64,000 nucleotides of DNA from DATGMB01 sp035293845 (lineage in GTDB: Bacteria > Acidobacteriota > Terriglobia > Bryobacterales > Bryobacteraceae): the NCBI GenBank assembly GCA_035293845.1, contig DATGMB010000251.1, positions 62,001 through 126,000 of the forward strand, in the 5' to 3' direction. Position numbers and translations under genes: made by a program. This document shows positions 45,440-54,163 of this stretch, piece by piece; the first letter of the stretch is position 1; the number at the start of each line of letters is the position of its first letter. Under the pieces are notes generated by a model. That model saw only the letters and a program-made list of their open reading frames with translations, was not told where the DNA came from and did not search any database.

Positions 45440-45922
45440 CTATCCGGCGTCTTCATCGGCGGCTTCGTGAATGGTGGTGAGCTTCAGAATTTCGAGCTCT
45501 TTCAATCCGCCGGGGCTCTGCACACGGACCACGTCGCCTTCTTCCTTGCCCAGCAGGGCCCGCCCGATCGGTGAAGTGGTCGAAATCTTCCCGTTGGCCG
45601 CATCCGCCTCTTCGCTGGTGACCAGCTTATAGGTGATCTCTTCCTCGCGCTTGGAATCGAGCACCACCACGGTCGAGCCGAGCCCGACCTTGCCGTGGGG
45701 GATTTTCGAGAAATCGATCAGCGACATCTCCGAGAGCCGCTTTTTTAACTGGTTCAGCCGGGCGTTGACAAAGCCCTGCCGGTCCTTGGCGGCGTGGTAT
45801 TCGGCGTTTTCGCTCAGATCGCCGTGAGCGCGGGCCTTCAGGATTTCCTTGGGCAGTTCCACATGCAGCTCGTATTCGAGCGCATTGATCTCGTCCTGAA
45901 GTTTCTTCTTGATATCGGTCAT
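45440..45922 (-). CDS. greA: transcription elongation factor GreA
   Basis: 160 residues. The N-terminal coiled coil carries the acidic tip AHGDLSENAEYHAAKD; the C-terminal FKBP-like domain ends with SPIGRALLGKEEGDVV. It stimulates RNA cleavage by stalled RNA polymerase. The spacing to the CDP-alcohol phosphatidyltransferase gene is three bases. Confidence 0.95.
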   Translation of the reverse strand: MTDIKKKLQDEINALEYELHVELPKEILKARAHGDLSENAEYHAAKDRQGFVNARLNQLKKRLSEMSLIDFSKIPHGKVGLGSTVVVLDSKREEEITYKLVTSEEADAANGKISTTSPIGRALLGKEEGDVVRVQSPGGLKELEILKLTTIHEAADEDAG

Positions 45923-46014
45923 TCGAGAACAGACGGGGATTACACCCCCGTCACATTATAACGGAGAGGGCATCGGGGAGCGCGCCGCGCCGCGGGGCGA
46001 CCGCGCGCCCAGTC

Positions 46015-49000
46015 TCACTGGACCGGCAAGACGGACGCTTTCGAACTGACGCCCCCCACGGTCACCGTAACCGCCTGATTGCCCGCCGCGATTTCGGCCG
46101 GCACGGTGACGTTCACCTGGTACAGCCCCACCGTCCCCGGCGTCAGCCCGGCGAAGCTCACCGGCGCGTTGGCGCCGCCGATCGTGACCGTCACGGGATT
46201 GACGGTGGAGGAAAGCTGCTGCGTGCCGGCCGGGTCGCCCGATGCCGGAGTGTTGCTCACCGGCCCGAGCCCGTTCACGTACAGCGTCACGGCCTGCCCG
46301 CGTTGCGCCGGATGGTTCTGGCCGATCACGGTGTAGCTCAGGTCCTCCGCCGCCGCTATCCCCGAGATCTCGAAGATCCCCGGCGAAACCGGCGCCAGCG
46401 GCAGCGTGTAGACGGCGCTCTGCAGGCCGCCGATCGTCACCTTCATCTGCGCCGACATCTGCCCCTGGAATTCCCACGGGATCTGCACGTTCACCTGCCC
46501 CGGGCTGACGAAGTGAAGGTGCCCCGGCAGGCTGAGGCCGCCGCCATCGAAGCTGACGCTCACCTGAGAGAGCGAAACCGGCAGCGATGCGGTCGATTCC
46601 ACCTGCAGCGCATCCGCCAGCGCCGTGCCGTAAATGGCCGCGTAGGAACCGGGAGCGAGCCCCTGTCCGTTCTGCCCGCTCGCGGCATTCACCACACCGC
46701 CCGTCGCAATCGCCGGATAAGGCCGCGAAACGCCGTCAAATACCACCGAAAAGGGACCGGCTTGCCCGGTAAAAGTGATCTCTCCCGGCGTGGTCCCGAC
46801 ATTGAAGTTGATGCCGGCGTCGCCCAGCCGATCGGGTGCCGTATCGCCCACCGTGATGGTGGCATCGCCCTGCGTCTTCGTGAAGAGAATGGGCGTATTC
46901 TTCACCGGGATGCCCGACTGATCGACGACGCGCAGGAACGCGCCCCAGTCCGTATCCTCAAGGCCGGCCACGAACCCCGCGTTGGCAATAGCGAATGCGT
47001 CGGCGGGCACGCCGCTCCCTACCCCGAACCAATACGGTACGCGCAGCGTGGGCCCGGCGCCGGTCACCACGATGAAGCCCTCGTACGAGCCCGGTCCCGG
47101 CACGGTTCCGCTCATCCTGACGGTTACGCTGGCATTCGCGCCCGGGGCGAGCGTAACGCTCCCAGGCGAGATCCCGAGCAGCGGGTTCGGCGCGCTAAGG
47201 CTGAAGTTGAACGTTGCCGTAGCGTTGCCGACGTTAGTGATTTTCAGGGTGGTGCTGACCGAAGGCGCCGAGACGATCGTCGCCGGCTCGAGGATGGCCG
47301 CGGCATTCAGCGCGTCGGCCGCGCTGAGTTGCCCCGCGCCCATCGCGTTGACGCTCGCCGGCGCGCCGCCGTCCGTGACGTTCCCGTTTGCCGTATTCAC
47401 CACCGCCGATTTGAGCTGCGCCGGCGTGAAATTCGGGTGCTGCTGCTTCACGAGCGCCACCGCGCCCGCCACCATCGGCACGGCAAAGCTCGTGCCGGTG
47501 ACCCCGGCATAGCCGCTGGCGTGATACGCATCGCCGCTGGGGTCAAGTTTTTGCGTCGCCGTGTAAATATCCACGCCTGGCGCGACGATCTCCGGCTTCA
47601 CCACCGCGGTCGGCGTGGTACCCCAATTGCCTGCCGAGGGACCGCGCGAGGATTGCGGCCACATCACGCTGGCCGTGCTGTCCGCGGCAGTGAAGGTGGG
47701 ATCGAGCGTCGCCGCCGCGCTGGAATTCGAAGCCAGAAAGTTCTTCAGCACTAAGCCGTCCGCATTGCCGATCACGACCGCCGGAATGCCCGTGTCCTGC
47801 ACTCCCAGCCCGCCGTAGATCGCGTTCTGCCCCGCGGATTGGTAGAGCACCGCCGCAATGGCGCCCGCATTCTGCGCGTTGCTGATCTTATCGCTGAAGA
47901 AGCACGTGCCGCGCTGGATAAGCGCGATCGCCCCGGCGAGCGACCCGGCCGGCAGCGCCGAACACGCGAGTCCGTCATTCCCAAGCTGCGCGACATCGCG
48001 GATCGGCGCCGTGATCGGCCCCGGCGGCTTCGGGCCGTCTCCGAACAAGGCCTGGATGTTCGGCAGCCCGTTCACGCGCACGGCTTGGTTCAGCCGGTGC
48101 CCGTTCATCGTCGCCCCGACGGTAATCGCCGAGGGCGCCACACCGGGGCTCTCGATCGTATTCAGCGTCTGCGGACGGAAGCCGCTCGCGCCGTCATTGC
48201 CCGCGGGCACGACCACCACCACGCCCTGCGCCACGGCCGCCTCGACCGCCTCCGACAGCGTGTCGCACACGCCGCCGCAGCCGCCCGGGCTGTTGTCCGT
48301 GTCGAGCGGCCCGTAAAACGCCGTATCGCTCTCGCTCATCGACAGGGTGACGATGTCCATGCCGTCCGTGACCGCGTCTTCGAGCGCCTGAATCACCGCC
48401 GAAAACAGCGGATAATCGAGCACTCCCGGCGAGCCGACCACTTTATAATTCCCCAGGAACGCGCCCGGCGCGACGCCTTGAATCGTGGCCGCCGGTCCGG
48501 TATTCTGCATGCCGGCGGCGATCATGGCGATGGCGGTGCCGTGGCCCACATGGTCGCGCGGCGAGTAGTCGTCCGGGCGGGAGGTCGCGGGAATATTGCC
48601 GGGATCGGCGCCATAACCCACCGCGCTCTGCGCCACATAGCTGCGGGCTACGATCACTTTGTTATTGGTGTAAGGCGTGTTGCCCTTCGGGAAACCGGCG
48701 GGCGGCGTGAGGCCGGGCGCCTGGAACCCGGGATGGTTCTGGTCGATGCCGGAATCGATGATCCCGATCTTGACGCCCGCCCCGGCATTAGCCGCGCCGC
48801 CGAGCGCGTTCCAGGCCGCCGGAACGTTGGCGATGCTGACGGCCCGGTCGAGATCGAGATGCAGGCGCGGCGCGGGTGTGACGCGCGCAACGCCCGGAAT
48901 GGCGCGCAGGGCAGCCACATCGCCCGGCGCGGCCATCACGAACACGGCATTCAGAAGGAGCTGGCTGGCGCCCGTGACCTGCAGCTTGCGGCGCTGCAAC

Positions 49001-49197
49001 TCGGCCGTGACGGCGCTCTGCGCCTTCCGGATCGTCTGCAGCCGCTCGCGGGCCGGGCCGCCCGAAAGCGCAGCGCGCAAGGGGATGGTGCGCGCGACCG
49101 GCGCATCGTCGATGATTAGGGCATACTCCGCCATCCGGCCGCGCGTTTGGCCGAAGCCCGCAACCGCCATCGCCAGAACCGCCAGGACTTGTCTCAT
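46015..49197 (-). CDS. large secreted S8 peptidase with PA insert and TIGR03437-type C-terminal domain
   Basis: 1060 residues after a signal peptide (MRQVLAVLAMAVAGFG). An inhibitor-like propeptide is followed by the catalytic domain: Asp in IIDSGIDQNHPGF, His in HVGHGTAIAM, Ser in GTSFAVPMVAG. A PA-type insert (LIQRGTCFFSDKISNAQNAGAIA) separates the last two. After beta-sandwich modules, the C-terminal 240 residues contain NAASGQNGQGLAPGSYAAIY, VSPGQVNVQIPWE and YVNGLGPV, matching the Solibacter-type C-terminal domain TIGR03437. The upstream extension into Arg-rich sequence was rejected. Confidence 0.92.
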   Translation of the reverse strand: MRQVLAVLAMAVAGFGQTRGRMAEYALIIDDAPVARTIPLRAALSGGPARERLQTIRKAQSAVTAELQRRKLQVTGASQLLLNAVFVMAAPGDVAALRAIPGVARVTPAPRLHLDLDRAVSIANVPAAWNALGGAANAGAGVKIGIIDSGIDQNHPGFQAPGLTPPAGFPKGNTPYTNNKVIVARSYVAQSAVGYGADPGNIPATSRPDDYSPRDHVGHGTAIAMIAAGMQNTGPAATIQGVAPGAFLGNYKVVGSPGVLDYPLFSAVIQALEDAVTDGMDIVTLSMSESDTAFYGPLDTDNSPGGCGGVCDTLSEAVEAAVAQGVVVVVPAGNDGASGFRPQTLNTIESPGVAPSAITVGATMNGHRLNQAVRVNGLPNIQALFGDGPKPPGPITAPIRDVAQLGNDGLACSALPAGSLAGAIALIQRGTCFFSDKISNAQNAGAIAAVLYQSAGQNAIYGGLGVQDTGIPAVVIGNADGLVLKNFLASNSSAAATLDPTFTAADSTASVMWPQSSRGPSAGNWGTTPTAVVKPEIVAPGVDIYTATQKLDPSGDAYHASGYAGVTGTSFAVPMVAGAVALVKQQHPNFTPAQLKSAVVNTANGNVTDGGAPASVNAMGAGQLSAADALNAAAILEPATIVSAPSVSTTLKITNVGNATATFNFSLSAPNPLLGISPGSVTLAPGANASVTVRMSGTVPGPGSYEGFIVVTGAGPTLRVPYWFGVGSGVPADAFAIANAGFVAGLEDTDWGAFLRVVDQSGIPVKNTPILFTKTQGDATITVGDTAPDRLGDAGINFNVGTTPGEITFTGQAGPFSVVFDGVSRPYPAIATGGVVNAASGQNGQGLAPGSYAAIYGTALADALQVESTASLPVSLSQVSVSFDGGGLSLPGHLHFVSPGQVNVQIPWEFQGQMSAQMKVTIGGLQSAVYTLPLAPVSPGIFEISGIAAAEDLSYTVIGQNHPAQRGQAVTLYVNGLGPVSNTPASGDPAGTQQLSSTVNPVTVTIGGANAPVSFAGLTPGTVGLYQVNVTVPAEIAAGNQAVTVTVGGVSSKASVLPVQ

Positions 49198-49452
49198 ATG
49201 GGCACCGGGGTAGACGCGGAAGAAACGTTTCCGTTTCTGACTCTTTAGAGTAACCCCGCAGGGCCGGGCAGGTCCGGCCCGCACGCCGGCATCGCGTTGT
49301 CTGTCCCCCCGGCACCTCTGCCCCCGGGGCTGAACAGAGCCGGTTGGCTCTTGTGGGTTCACGAACTCGAGCGCATCTTCAGGTATTCACCGTTTGGCGA
49401 CACCTGAACCTTCCGGCTGCGGCGCTCCGGCCTGGCGGGAAGAAGTAAGTAA
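49198..49452. other. non-coding stretch upstream of the S8 gene
   Basis: Holds the (unidentified) promoter of the S8 gene on the left. An ACTC-TTTA-GAGT hairpin near 49240 is the only clear structure. No gene was found. Confidence 0.5.
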
Positions 49453-49481
49453 TTGACGCCGGCCCCCCTGTGTACTATACG
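49453..49481 (+). promoter_or_regulatory. strong sigma-70 promoter
   Basis: TTGACG (49453-49458), a 17-base spacer and TATACG (49476-49481). Transcription would start near 49488 and run into the interrupted gene at 49532. Confidence 0.65.
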
Positions 49482-49531
49482 TTTGAGGACCCTTTGACGC
49501 TTCGGGTCCAAGTTCCGATCGAGGGTGACGG

Positions 49532-50398
49532 ATGAAACGAGAATGGAAATTGGCAGGTCCTGCCATCCGATGTTTTATTGGCCTGGTTTTAGTGACAAGT
49601 TCTGTGCGCGGGCAATCGATACCAGCGGTGGCTGTCGATATCGGTCCGGTATTTGCCAGGCACGGGATCACGGTGATCGGTTGAAACGATCCGCGGTTCC
49701 GAACCGCTGTAGAGCAGGTCGCGGGCCCGGAGATTCACGCCAAGACGAACATCCTGGATCCCTATACCTTGGTGCTTAGCAGCAACGGGCCCTCTGATCC
49801 GGCCCTGGTTGTGGTACGTTACCCGCGTGTTAACGGGGCAGGACAGATCATCGACGGTCAGATGACCCATATTATGCCACCGGTCATCGCTTCCCGGCAG
49901 TTCGTGCTCATGCCGGATAGTGTAAGTTCGGTGGCCGTCAACTCACATGGCAAGCACCAGCCCCCGAATTTCGACTCACTAATCCGCGCCGAATACGCCA
50001 CGAAGTTCAGCCCACAAATATTTCCCCGGGGAACCGTGTCGCTGGATCTCGTGATCTTCTCGGATGGCGGAGCCATTGGACCGGACCGAGCCGGTATGTT
50101 CGAAGTGGAGCAGGGGAAGGCCCAGATCGAGAGCGCAATGCTTGCCAAACTGCGGGATATTTCGATCCCAGATGATCAGATCAAGTCCTGGCTTACCGCT
50201 TTAGCGTCAAGGACCGCCGGGGTTGTTGGGCAGGATGGCCGCCCCAACTACCTCAACGACCATGAAGTGGGTACCGCAGGCAATCTCCTGCGAGCCATGA
50301 GCATCCTGGGCGGAAGGAAGCAACTCGCGGACTGGTACGCGAAGATTCAGGCAAGCCGGAGGCCTCCGGCTTCGAGCCTTCATCGGCTAGCTGAATAG
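49532..50398 (+). pseudogene. secreted-protein gene interrupted by one in-frame TGA
   Basis: A GAGGG ribosome binding site precedes the ATG. Fifty codons encode a basic N-terminus, a hydrophobic signal (CFIGLVLVTSSVRGQ) and 25 mature residues, then TGA at 49682-49684. The same frame continues without another stop for 238 codons (NDPRFRTAVEQVAGPE onward) to the TAG at 50396-50398. The downstream part reads as normal protein, with RPNYLNDHEVGTAGNLLRAM near the end. No family is recognised. Possibilities are a true nonsense mutation, a sequencing error, or readthrough. Confidence 0.7.
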
Positions 50399-50419
50399 TA
50401 GCATTCGAGAGGAGAAAAG

Positions 50420-50881
50420 ATGATAAGAGCCATCCCACTTGCTCTCGCTCTCGTGACCGTTTTCTGCCTGGCGGCTAACGCTCAGACTTCGCAACCGACT
50501 CAGTGCCAATATCTCCCGGACTGCGCTGTATTCACCGCAAGTCAGCCCAACCCGGATTACGAGGCGTACACCGGACCAGTTGCCGATCCGCTGTCGGCAT
50601 ATACGGGCTTCGGCTGCTACAGCCCGAGCGCGCAGTACTACACCCAGCCGCTCTACGTAGGCGCATACGTGTATTGGTCCTGCAGCGATGGTCAGGTCAG
50701 CGGGATCGCCCAGACCGGGGCCGTTATCGGGGGAGCTAACGGTTACGGCCAGGAGTCGATGTTCACGCTTTGGGGAAACTACATCTGGTCGCTCGGCCCG
50801 GTGTGGAACTACGTCATGTGCAGCGGGCAATTCAGCGGCGCCAACCTTCTCGACCAGGGGCCAGAACTACTGCTAGCGTAG
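50420..50881 (+). CDS. small secreted protein with five cysteines
   Basis: 153 residues. A signal peptide (IPLALALVTVFCLAANA) precedes a mature chain of about 130 residues rich in Tyr, Gly and Ser with five cysteines (TQCQYLPDCAVF, FGCYSP, WSCSDG, VMCSG). The composition suggests an extracytoplasmic domain with disulfides; no family is recognised. A GAGAGGAG ribosome binding site lies before the ATG. It is 21 bases past the interrupted gene and may share its promoter. Confidence 0.72.
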   Translation: MIRAIPLALALVTVFCLAANAQTSQPTQCQYLPDCAVFTASQPNPDYEAYTGPVADPLSAYTGFGCYSPSAQYYTQPLYVGAYVYWSCSDGQVSGIAQTGAVIGGANGYGQESMFTLWGNYIWSLGPVWNYVMCSGQFSGANLLDQGPELLLA

Positions 50882-50935
50882 CTTGGCTCAAGCGCGGGGC
50901 CCTGCTGCCGCGCGGCACTGCCCCCGGGCCCCGGC

Positions 50936-51553
50936 TCAGTACCCGTTGCCGCTCTTGTGGCTCACCAGGGACAGGAACTCGTCGCGGGTTTCCTTGCGGT
51001 CGCGGAAGTCGCCCAGCATGGCGCTCGTGGTGGCGTTGGAATGCTGTTTCTCCACCCCCCGCATCATCATGCAGAAATGGCGGGCTTCGCAAATCACGCC
51101 CACGCCGAGCGGATCGAGCGATTCCTGGAGCGTCTGCGCGATCTCCTGCGTCATCCGCTCCTGAATCTGCAGGCGGCGTGCGAATACGTCGACCAGGCGT
51201 GGAATTTTGCTCAGCCCGATCACGCGTTTGTTCGGCAAATACGCCACGTGCACCTTGCCGTAGAACGGCAGCATGTGGTGCTCGCACAGGCTGAAGAACT
51301 CGATGTCCTTCACCACCACCATCTCGTCATATTTGACTTCGTAAAACGCGTTATTGAGCAGCTTTTGAACGTCCGCCCGGTATCCGCTGGTGAGAAACTG
51401 GAGCGCCTTTTCGACGCGGTCCGGCGTGCGCAGCAGGCCCTGACGCCTGGGATCCTCGCCCAGCGCGGCCAGTATTTCCCGGACGTGGGGTGCAATGCCT
51501 GTCCTGTCCTGCTTCGGCCCGATCACTTTCACCACTGCTTTATTCGATTTCAT
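50936..51553 (-). CDS. folE: GTP cyclohydrolase I
   Basis: About 205 residues. LLRTPDRVEKALQFLTSGY opens the fold; the zinc ligands are in FFSLCEHHMLPF and GVICEARHFCMMMRG, and HSNATTSAMLG is the C-terminal block. It makes dihydroneopterin triphosphate for folate or pterins. The start at 51553 overlaps the end of the adjacent PTPS gene; an ATG at 51568 is an alternative. Confidence 0.95.
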   Translation of the reverse strand: MKSNKAVVKVIGPKQDRTGIAPHVREILAALGEDPRRQGLLRTPDRVEKALQFLTSGYRADVQKLLNNAFYEVKYDEMVVVKDIEFFSLCEHHMLPFYGKVHVAYLPNKRVIGLSKIPRLVDVFARRLQIQERMTQEIAQTLQESLDPLGVGVICEARHFCMMMRGVEKQHSNATTSAMLGDFRDRKETRDEFLSLVSHKSGNGY

Positions 51554-51971
51554 CTGCTCTGATTTCAAAGATGTTGCGCGCGGTTTCCGCGATGCGGATT
51601 TTCTCGAGGCGCGGCCACGGCCCGGGAAATACGGCCGGCCACCCGCGCTTCAGCCGCCGGCAGATTTCGCGCGCCAGGTTCTCGGTGGTCGGCACCAGCT
51701 CCCGGAAAGCCGCGGCCTCCCGGTTCAGATTTCGATGGTCGAACGGCGCGAGCACTTCGCGCTCGACCAGCCGGTCCAGCGCCGCCACATCCACCGCCCG
51801 GCCGTAAGGATCGAGCGGCCCGCCCGCGCTCACTTCCACCTCGTAATTATGCCCATGGCCGTAGGGGTTGTTGCATTTGCCGTAGAGCCGCCGGTTCTCC
51901 TCTTCGCTCAATTGCGGGGCATGCAGGCGGTGAGAGGCGGCGAACCGGTAACGCCGCGTCACGCGGAACAC
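51540..51971 (-). CDS. 6-pyruvoyl-tetrahydropterin synthase-like protein, catalytic Cys present
   Basis: 143 residues from a GTG. RFAASHRLHAPQLSEEENRRLYGKCNNPYGHGHNY carries the first zinc histidine, the catalytic cysteine (GKCNNP) and the other two zinc histidines. PFDHRNLN and IRIAETARN supply the Asp-His pair and the Glu. The LYGKCNNP block matches animal PTPS rather than QueD. It overlaps both neighbours, indicating one transcript with folE. Confidence 0.87.
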   Translation of the reverse strand: MFRVTRRYRFAASHRLHAPQLSEEENRRLYGKCNNPYGHGHNYEVEVSAGGPLDPYGRAVDVAALDRLVEREVLAPFDHRNLNREAAAFRELVPTTENLAREICRRLKRGWPAVFPGPWPRLEKIRIAETARNIFEIRADEIE

Positions 51972-52384
51972 GGCGCGCCTCCGCGGTACTCGACGTACAG
52001 GTCGGGCGTCTCGTAAACCCGCACGCTGTGCAGGCTCCGTCCCGGCCGCCGGAGCTTCGGTTCGAGCCGCTGCCAGATATCCCGCGCGATGTTCTCCACC
52101 GTCGGCACCACGCGGTCGAACGGCGGCACTTCGTAGTTGAGGAAGCGGTGATCGTAGAGATCCACGACTTCGCGGTTCAGAATCTCTTTCAACTCCTTGA
52201 GGTCCAGGACCATGCCGGTGACCGGATCGGGCTCGCCTTCCAGGCTGACTTCGAGGATGTAATTGTGGCCGTGGCCGTGCGGGTTGGCCGCCGGCCCGAA
52301 CAGCTTCGCGTTCTCCTCTTCGGTCAACCCCGCGGCACGACAGACGTGCGAAGCCGAGAATTCCACTTTTCGCGTAATCAGCAT
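51959..52384 (-). CDS. PTPS paralogue lacking the catalytic cysteine
   Basis: 141 residues. Zinc histidines are in FSASHVCR and NPHGHGHNY, the Asp-His pair in LYDHRFLN and the Glu in VYETPD, but the expected GKCNNP reads GPAANP, so the catalytic cysteine is missing. The rest is as conserved as in its neighbour, so it is probably a stable protein with a changed reaction or a regulatory role. It is the first gene of the trio that ends with folE. Confidence 0.85.
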   Translation of the reverse strand: MLITRKVEFSASHVCRAAGLTEEENAKLFGPAANPHGHGHNYILEVSLEGEPDPVTGMVLDLKELKEILNREVVDLYDHRFLNYEVPPFDRVVPTVENIARDIWQRLEPKLRRPGRSLHSVRVYETPDLYVEYRGGAPCSA

Positions 52385-52456
52385 CGTCCCTTTTTCGATG
52401 TCTGTATCCGCTTTGGGCTACAATATTCATTATAGTTCGCCGGGAAGTGCGCCCCG

Positions 52457-53032
52457 ATGTTAAAAGAGAAGTCCAAAAGCTCCGCAGTGCCCCACGCGCC
52501 GGCGGCTTCGTCCCGCGCGGCCGCTTCCGGTATCGACCGGATGCTGCGGATCGGCATCTGCCTGCTCCTGGCCGTTTTCGTCTACACGATCTACGCCGCG
52601 ATCCATCAGCGCGTGGTCGTGGCCGGAGACGACGCGCCGAAGTTCTCGGTGCAAACCGATAGCGGCCGGCGCATCGGGCTGCCGGATTTCGGCGGGAAGC
52701 TGCTGGTGCTGAATTTCTGGGCGAGCTGGTGCCCGCCTTGCGTGCAGGAGACGCCGTCGCTGAGCCAGTTCGCGGAGCAGTTCCGCGATAAGGGCGTGGT
52801 CGTGCTGGCGCTCAGCGTCGATAAGGACGCCAAAGCGTACGAGGCCTTTCTGCAGCGGTTCCGCCCGGCCTTCGAAACGGCGCGCGATTCCCAGGTGCAC
52901 GAAGACTACGGCACCTTCATGTACCCCGAAACCTACATCATCGACGCGCACGGCAAGGTGGTCCGCAAGATCGCCGAGGGCGCCGACTGGAACGACCCCG
53001 CACTGCAGCAGTACGTGCAATCGCTGCTCTAA
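52457..53032 (+). CDS. membrane-anchored TlpA/ResA-type thioredoxin
   Basis: 191 residues. One membrane helix (RIGICLLLAVFVYTIYAAI) at about 32-50 anchors a periplasmic thioredoxin fold with NFWASWCPPCVQETP, and the cis-proline loop MYPETYII. It should reduce disulfides, for example in cytochrome c maturation. It is divergent from the PTPS/folE operon. Confidence 0.9.
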   Translation: MLKEKSKSSAVPHAPAASSRAAASGIDRMLRIGICLLLAVFVYTIYAAIHQRVVVAGDDAPKFSVQTDSGRRIGLPDFGGKLLVLNFWASWCPPCVQETPSLSQFAEQFRDKGVVVLALSVDKDAKAYEAFLQRFRPAFETARDSQVHEDYGTFMYPETYIIDAHGKVVRKIAEGADWNDPALQQYVQSLL

Positions 53033-53036
53033 CCCC

Positions 53037-54122
53037 GTGACGCCTGTTCCGCTCGATCTGCCCGTGCGCCCGCAGGAGGCGGCCGAGCTGGCCCGCCTGA
53101 TCTTCGCCGAAGCGCGGGGGAAGCGGCTCACGGACGAGCTGCGGAATCGCATCGCTGCGCGTGCGGCGCGGCTGCGCCTCGAAACCATCCGGCCGTGGTT
53201 CGGGTCGCTGGCGCGCGAGCCGATTCATGACGCAACGTATTACCTGGCCGTGGACGCGAGCGGAGCGGGCGCGCCCGGGCACTACCTGCTCCACATGGCG
53301 CCGCCGGCCGCTCCCACCAGCGGCATTTTCTCCAAGCCGCTGCTGATCGGCCGGCTGGCCGATGCGGTCATCAACGCGATCCCGTTCGGCCCGGCGGACC
53401 GCGCCCACATTGCCGCCTTCATCGCGCGCATCGATGCGTCGCTCGCGCCCCGGCCGCTCGGAGCACGCGGCGGGATCGCAGCGGCCGCGGACCTGCCGGC
53501 CGCGTTCGAGGTGTTTCGCGCCGTTCACCGGCGCTCGGGCAAGAATGTGGCGGCGGTGTGCGGCCCTGAGCTCGAAGCGGCCGAATGGCACGCGATCCGC
53601 GCCGGTTGGCGCGAGGGCTGGTGCGCCGGCGTGGAGCTGCGCGGAAGTCCTGAGGAGATGGAGGAGACCGCGCGGCGCGAGCCGGGGTTCACGCATTTCG
53701 CCGTCCATACGGCCAGGCCGGAGATCGCGGCGCGGCTGCACGGCTGCATCCGGCAGGCGCGGTCGGCGGCGCGCCCCATGTCAGGAACGCCGCGGCCGTT
53801 CGATTTCGAGCTGTCGCTGGAGGACGCGGAGACGCCGACGGCTGCCCAGGAGCTTGCCGGCATTCTCGAACGGCTCAAGGCGGCGGACCATGCGCCGCAG
53901 TGGGTCACGCCGCGGCTGAACGGGCTCGCCGAAATCGAAGAGCTCGCGGTCGTGGCGCGGCGCTTCCAGTGCGGAATCGGCTTCCGGGCCGCGCCGGAGT
54001 TCGACGCCGCGGCGCTCGATCGGATCGCGCGCGCAACCGCGGGGCGGTTTTATTGCAAGATGCCGCCCGATGCGGCCGGCGAGCGCGAACGCCTGGAATT
54101 CCTCGCCGGACATCTGGTATAA
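53037..54122 (+). CDS. unrecognised soluble protein
   Basis: 361 residues from a GTG four bases after the thioredoxin stop. It is Ala/Arg-rich with a HYLLHMAPPAAPTSGIFSKPLLIG segment at about residues 80-103 and a C-terminal GLAEIEELAVVARRFQCGIGF. The alternating pattern of hydrophobic strands and helices suggests an alpha/beta barrel, but no family or catalytic motif could be named. Base composition matches the neighbours. Confidence 0.65.
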   Translation: MTPVPLDLPVRPQEAAELARLIFAEARGKRLTDELRNRIAARAARLRLETIRPWFGSLAREPIHDATYYLAVDASGAGAPGHYLLHMAPPAAPTSGIFSKPLLIGRLADAVINAIPFGPADRAHIAAFIARIDASLAPRPLGARGGIAAAADLPAAFEVFRAVHRRSGKNVAAVCGPELEAAEWHAIRAGWREGWCAGVELRGSPEEMEETARREPGFTHFAVHTARPEIAARLHGCIRQARSAARPMSGTPRPFDFELSLEDAETPTAAQELAGILERLKAADHAPQWVTPRLNGLAEIEELAVVARRFQCGIGFRAAPEFDAAALDRIARATAGRFYCKMPPDAAGERERLEFLAGHLV

Positions 54123-54163
54123 AGGCCGCCGCCTCGCGTACAATGCGAGTACATCCACCCGAA

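Noticed and set aside
49682..49684. In-frame TGA considered as selenocysteine
   Set aside because: It follows closely after a signal peptide in a non-redox context, no SECIS-like hairpin was seen behind it, and no selenoprotein machinery is in the window.
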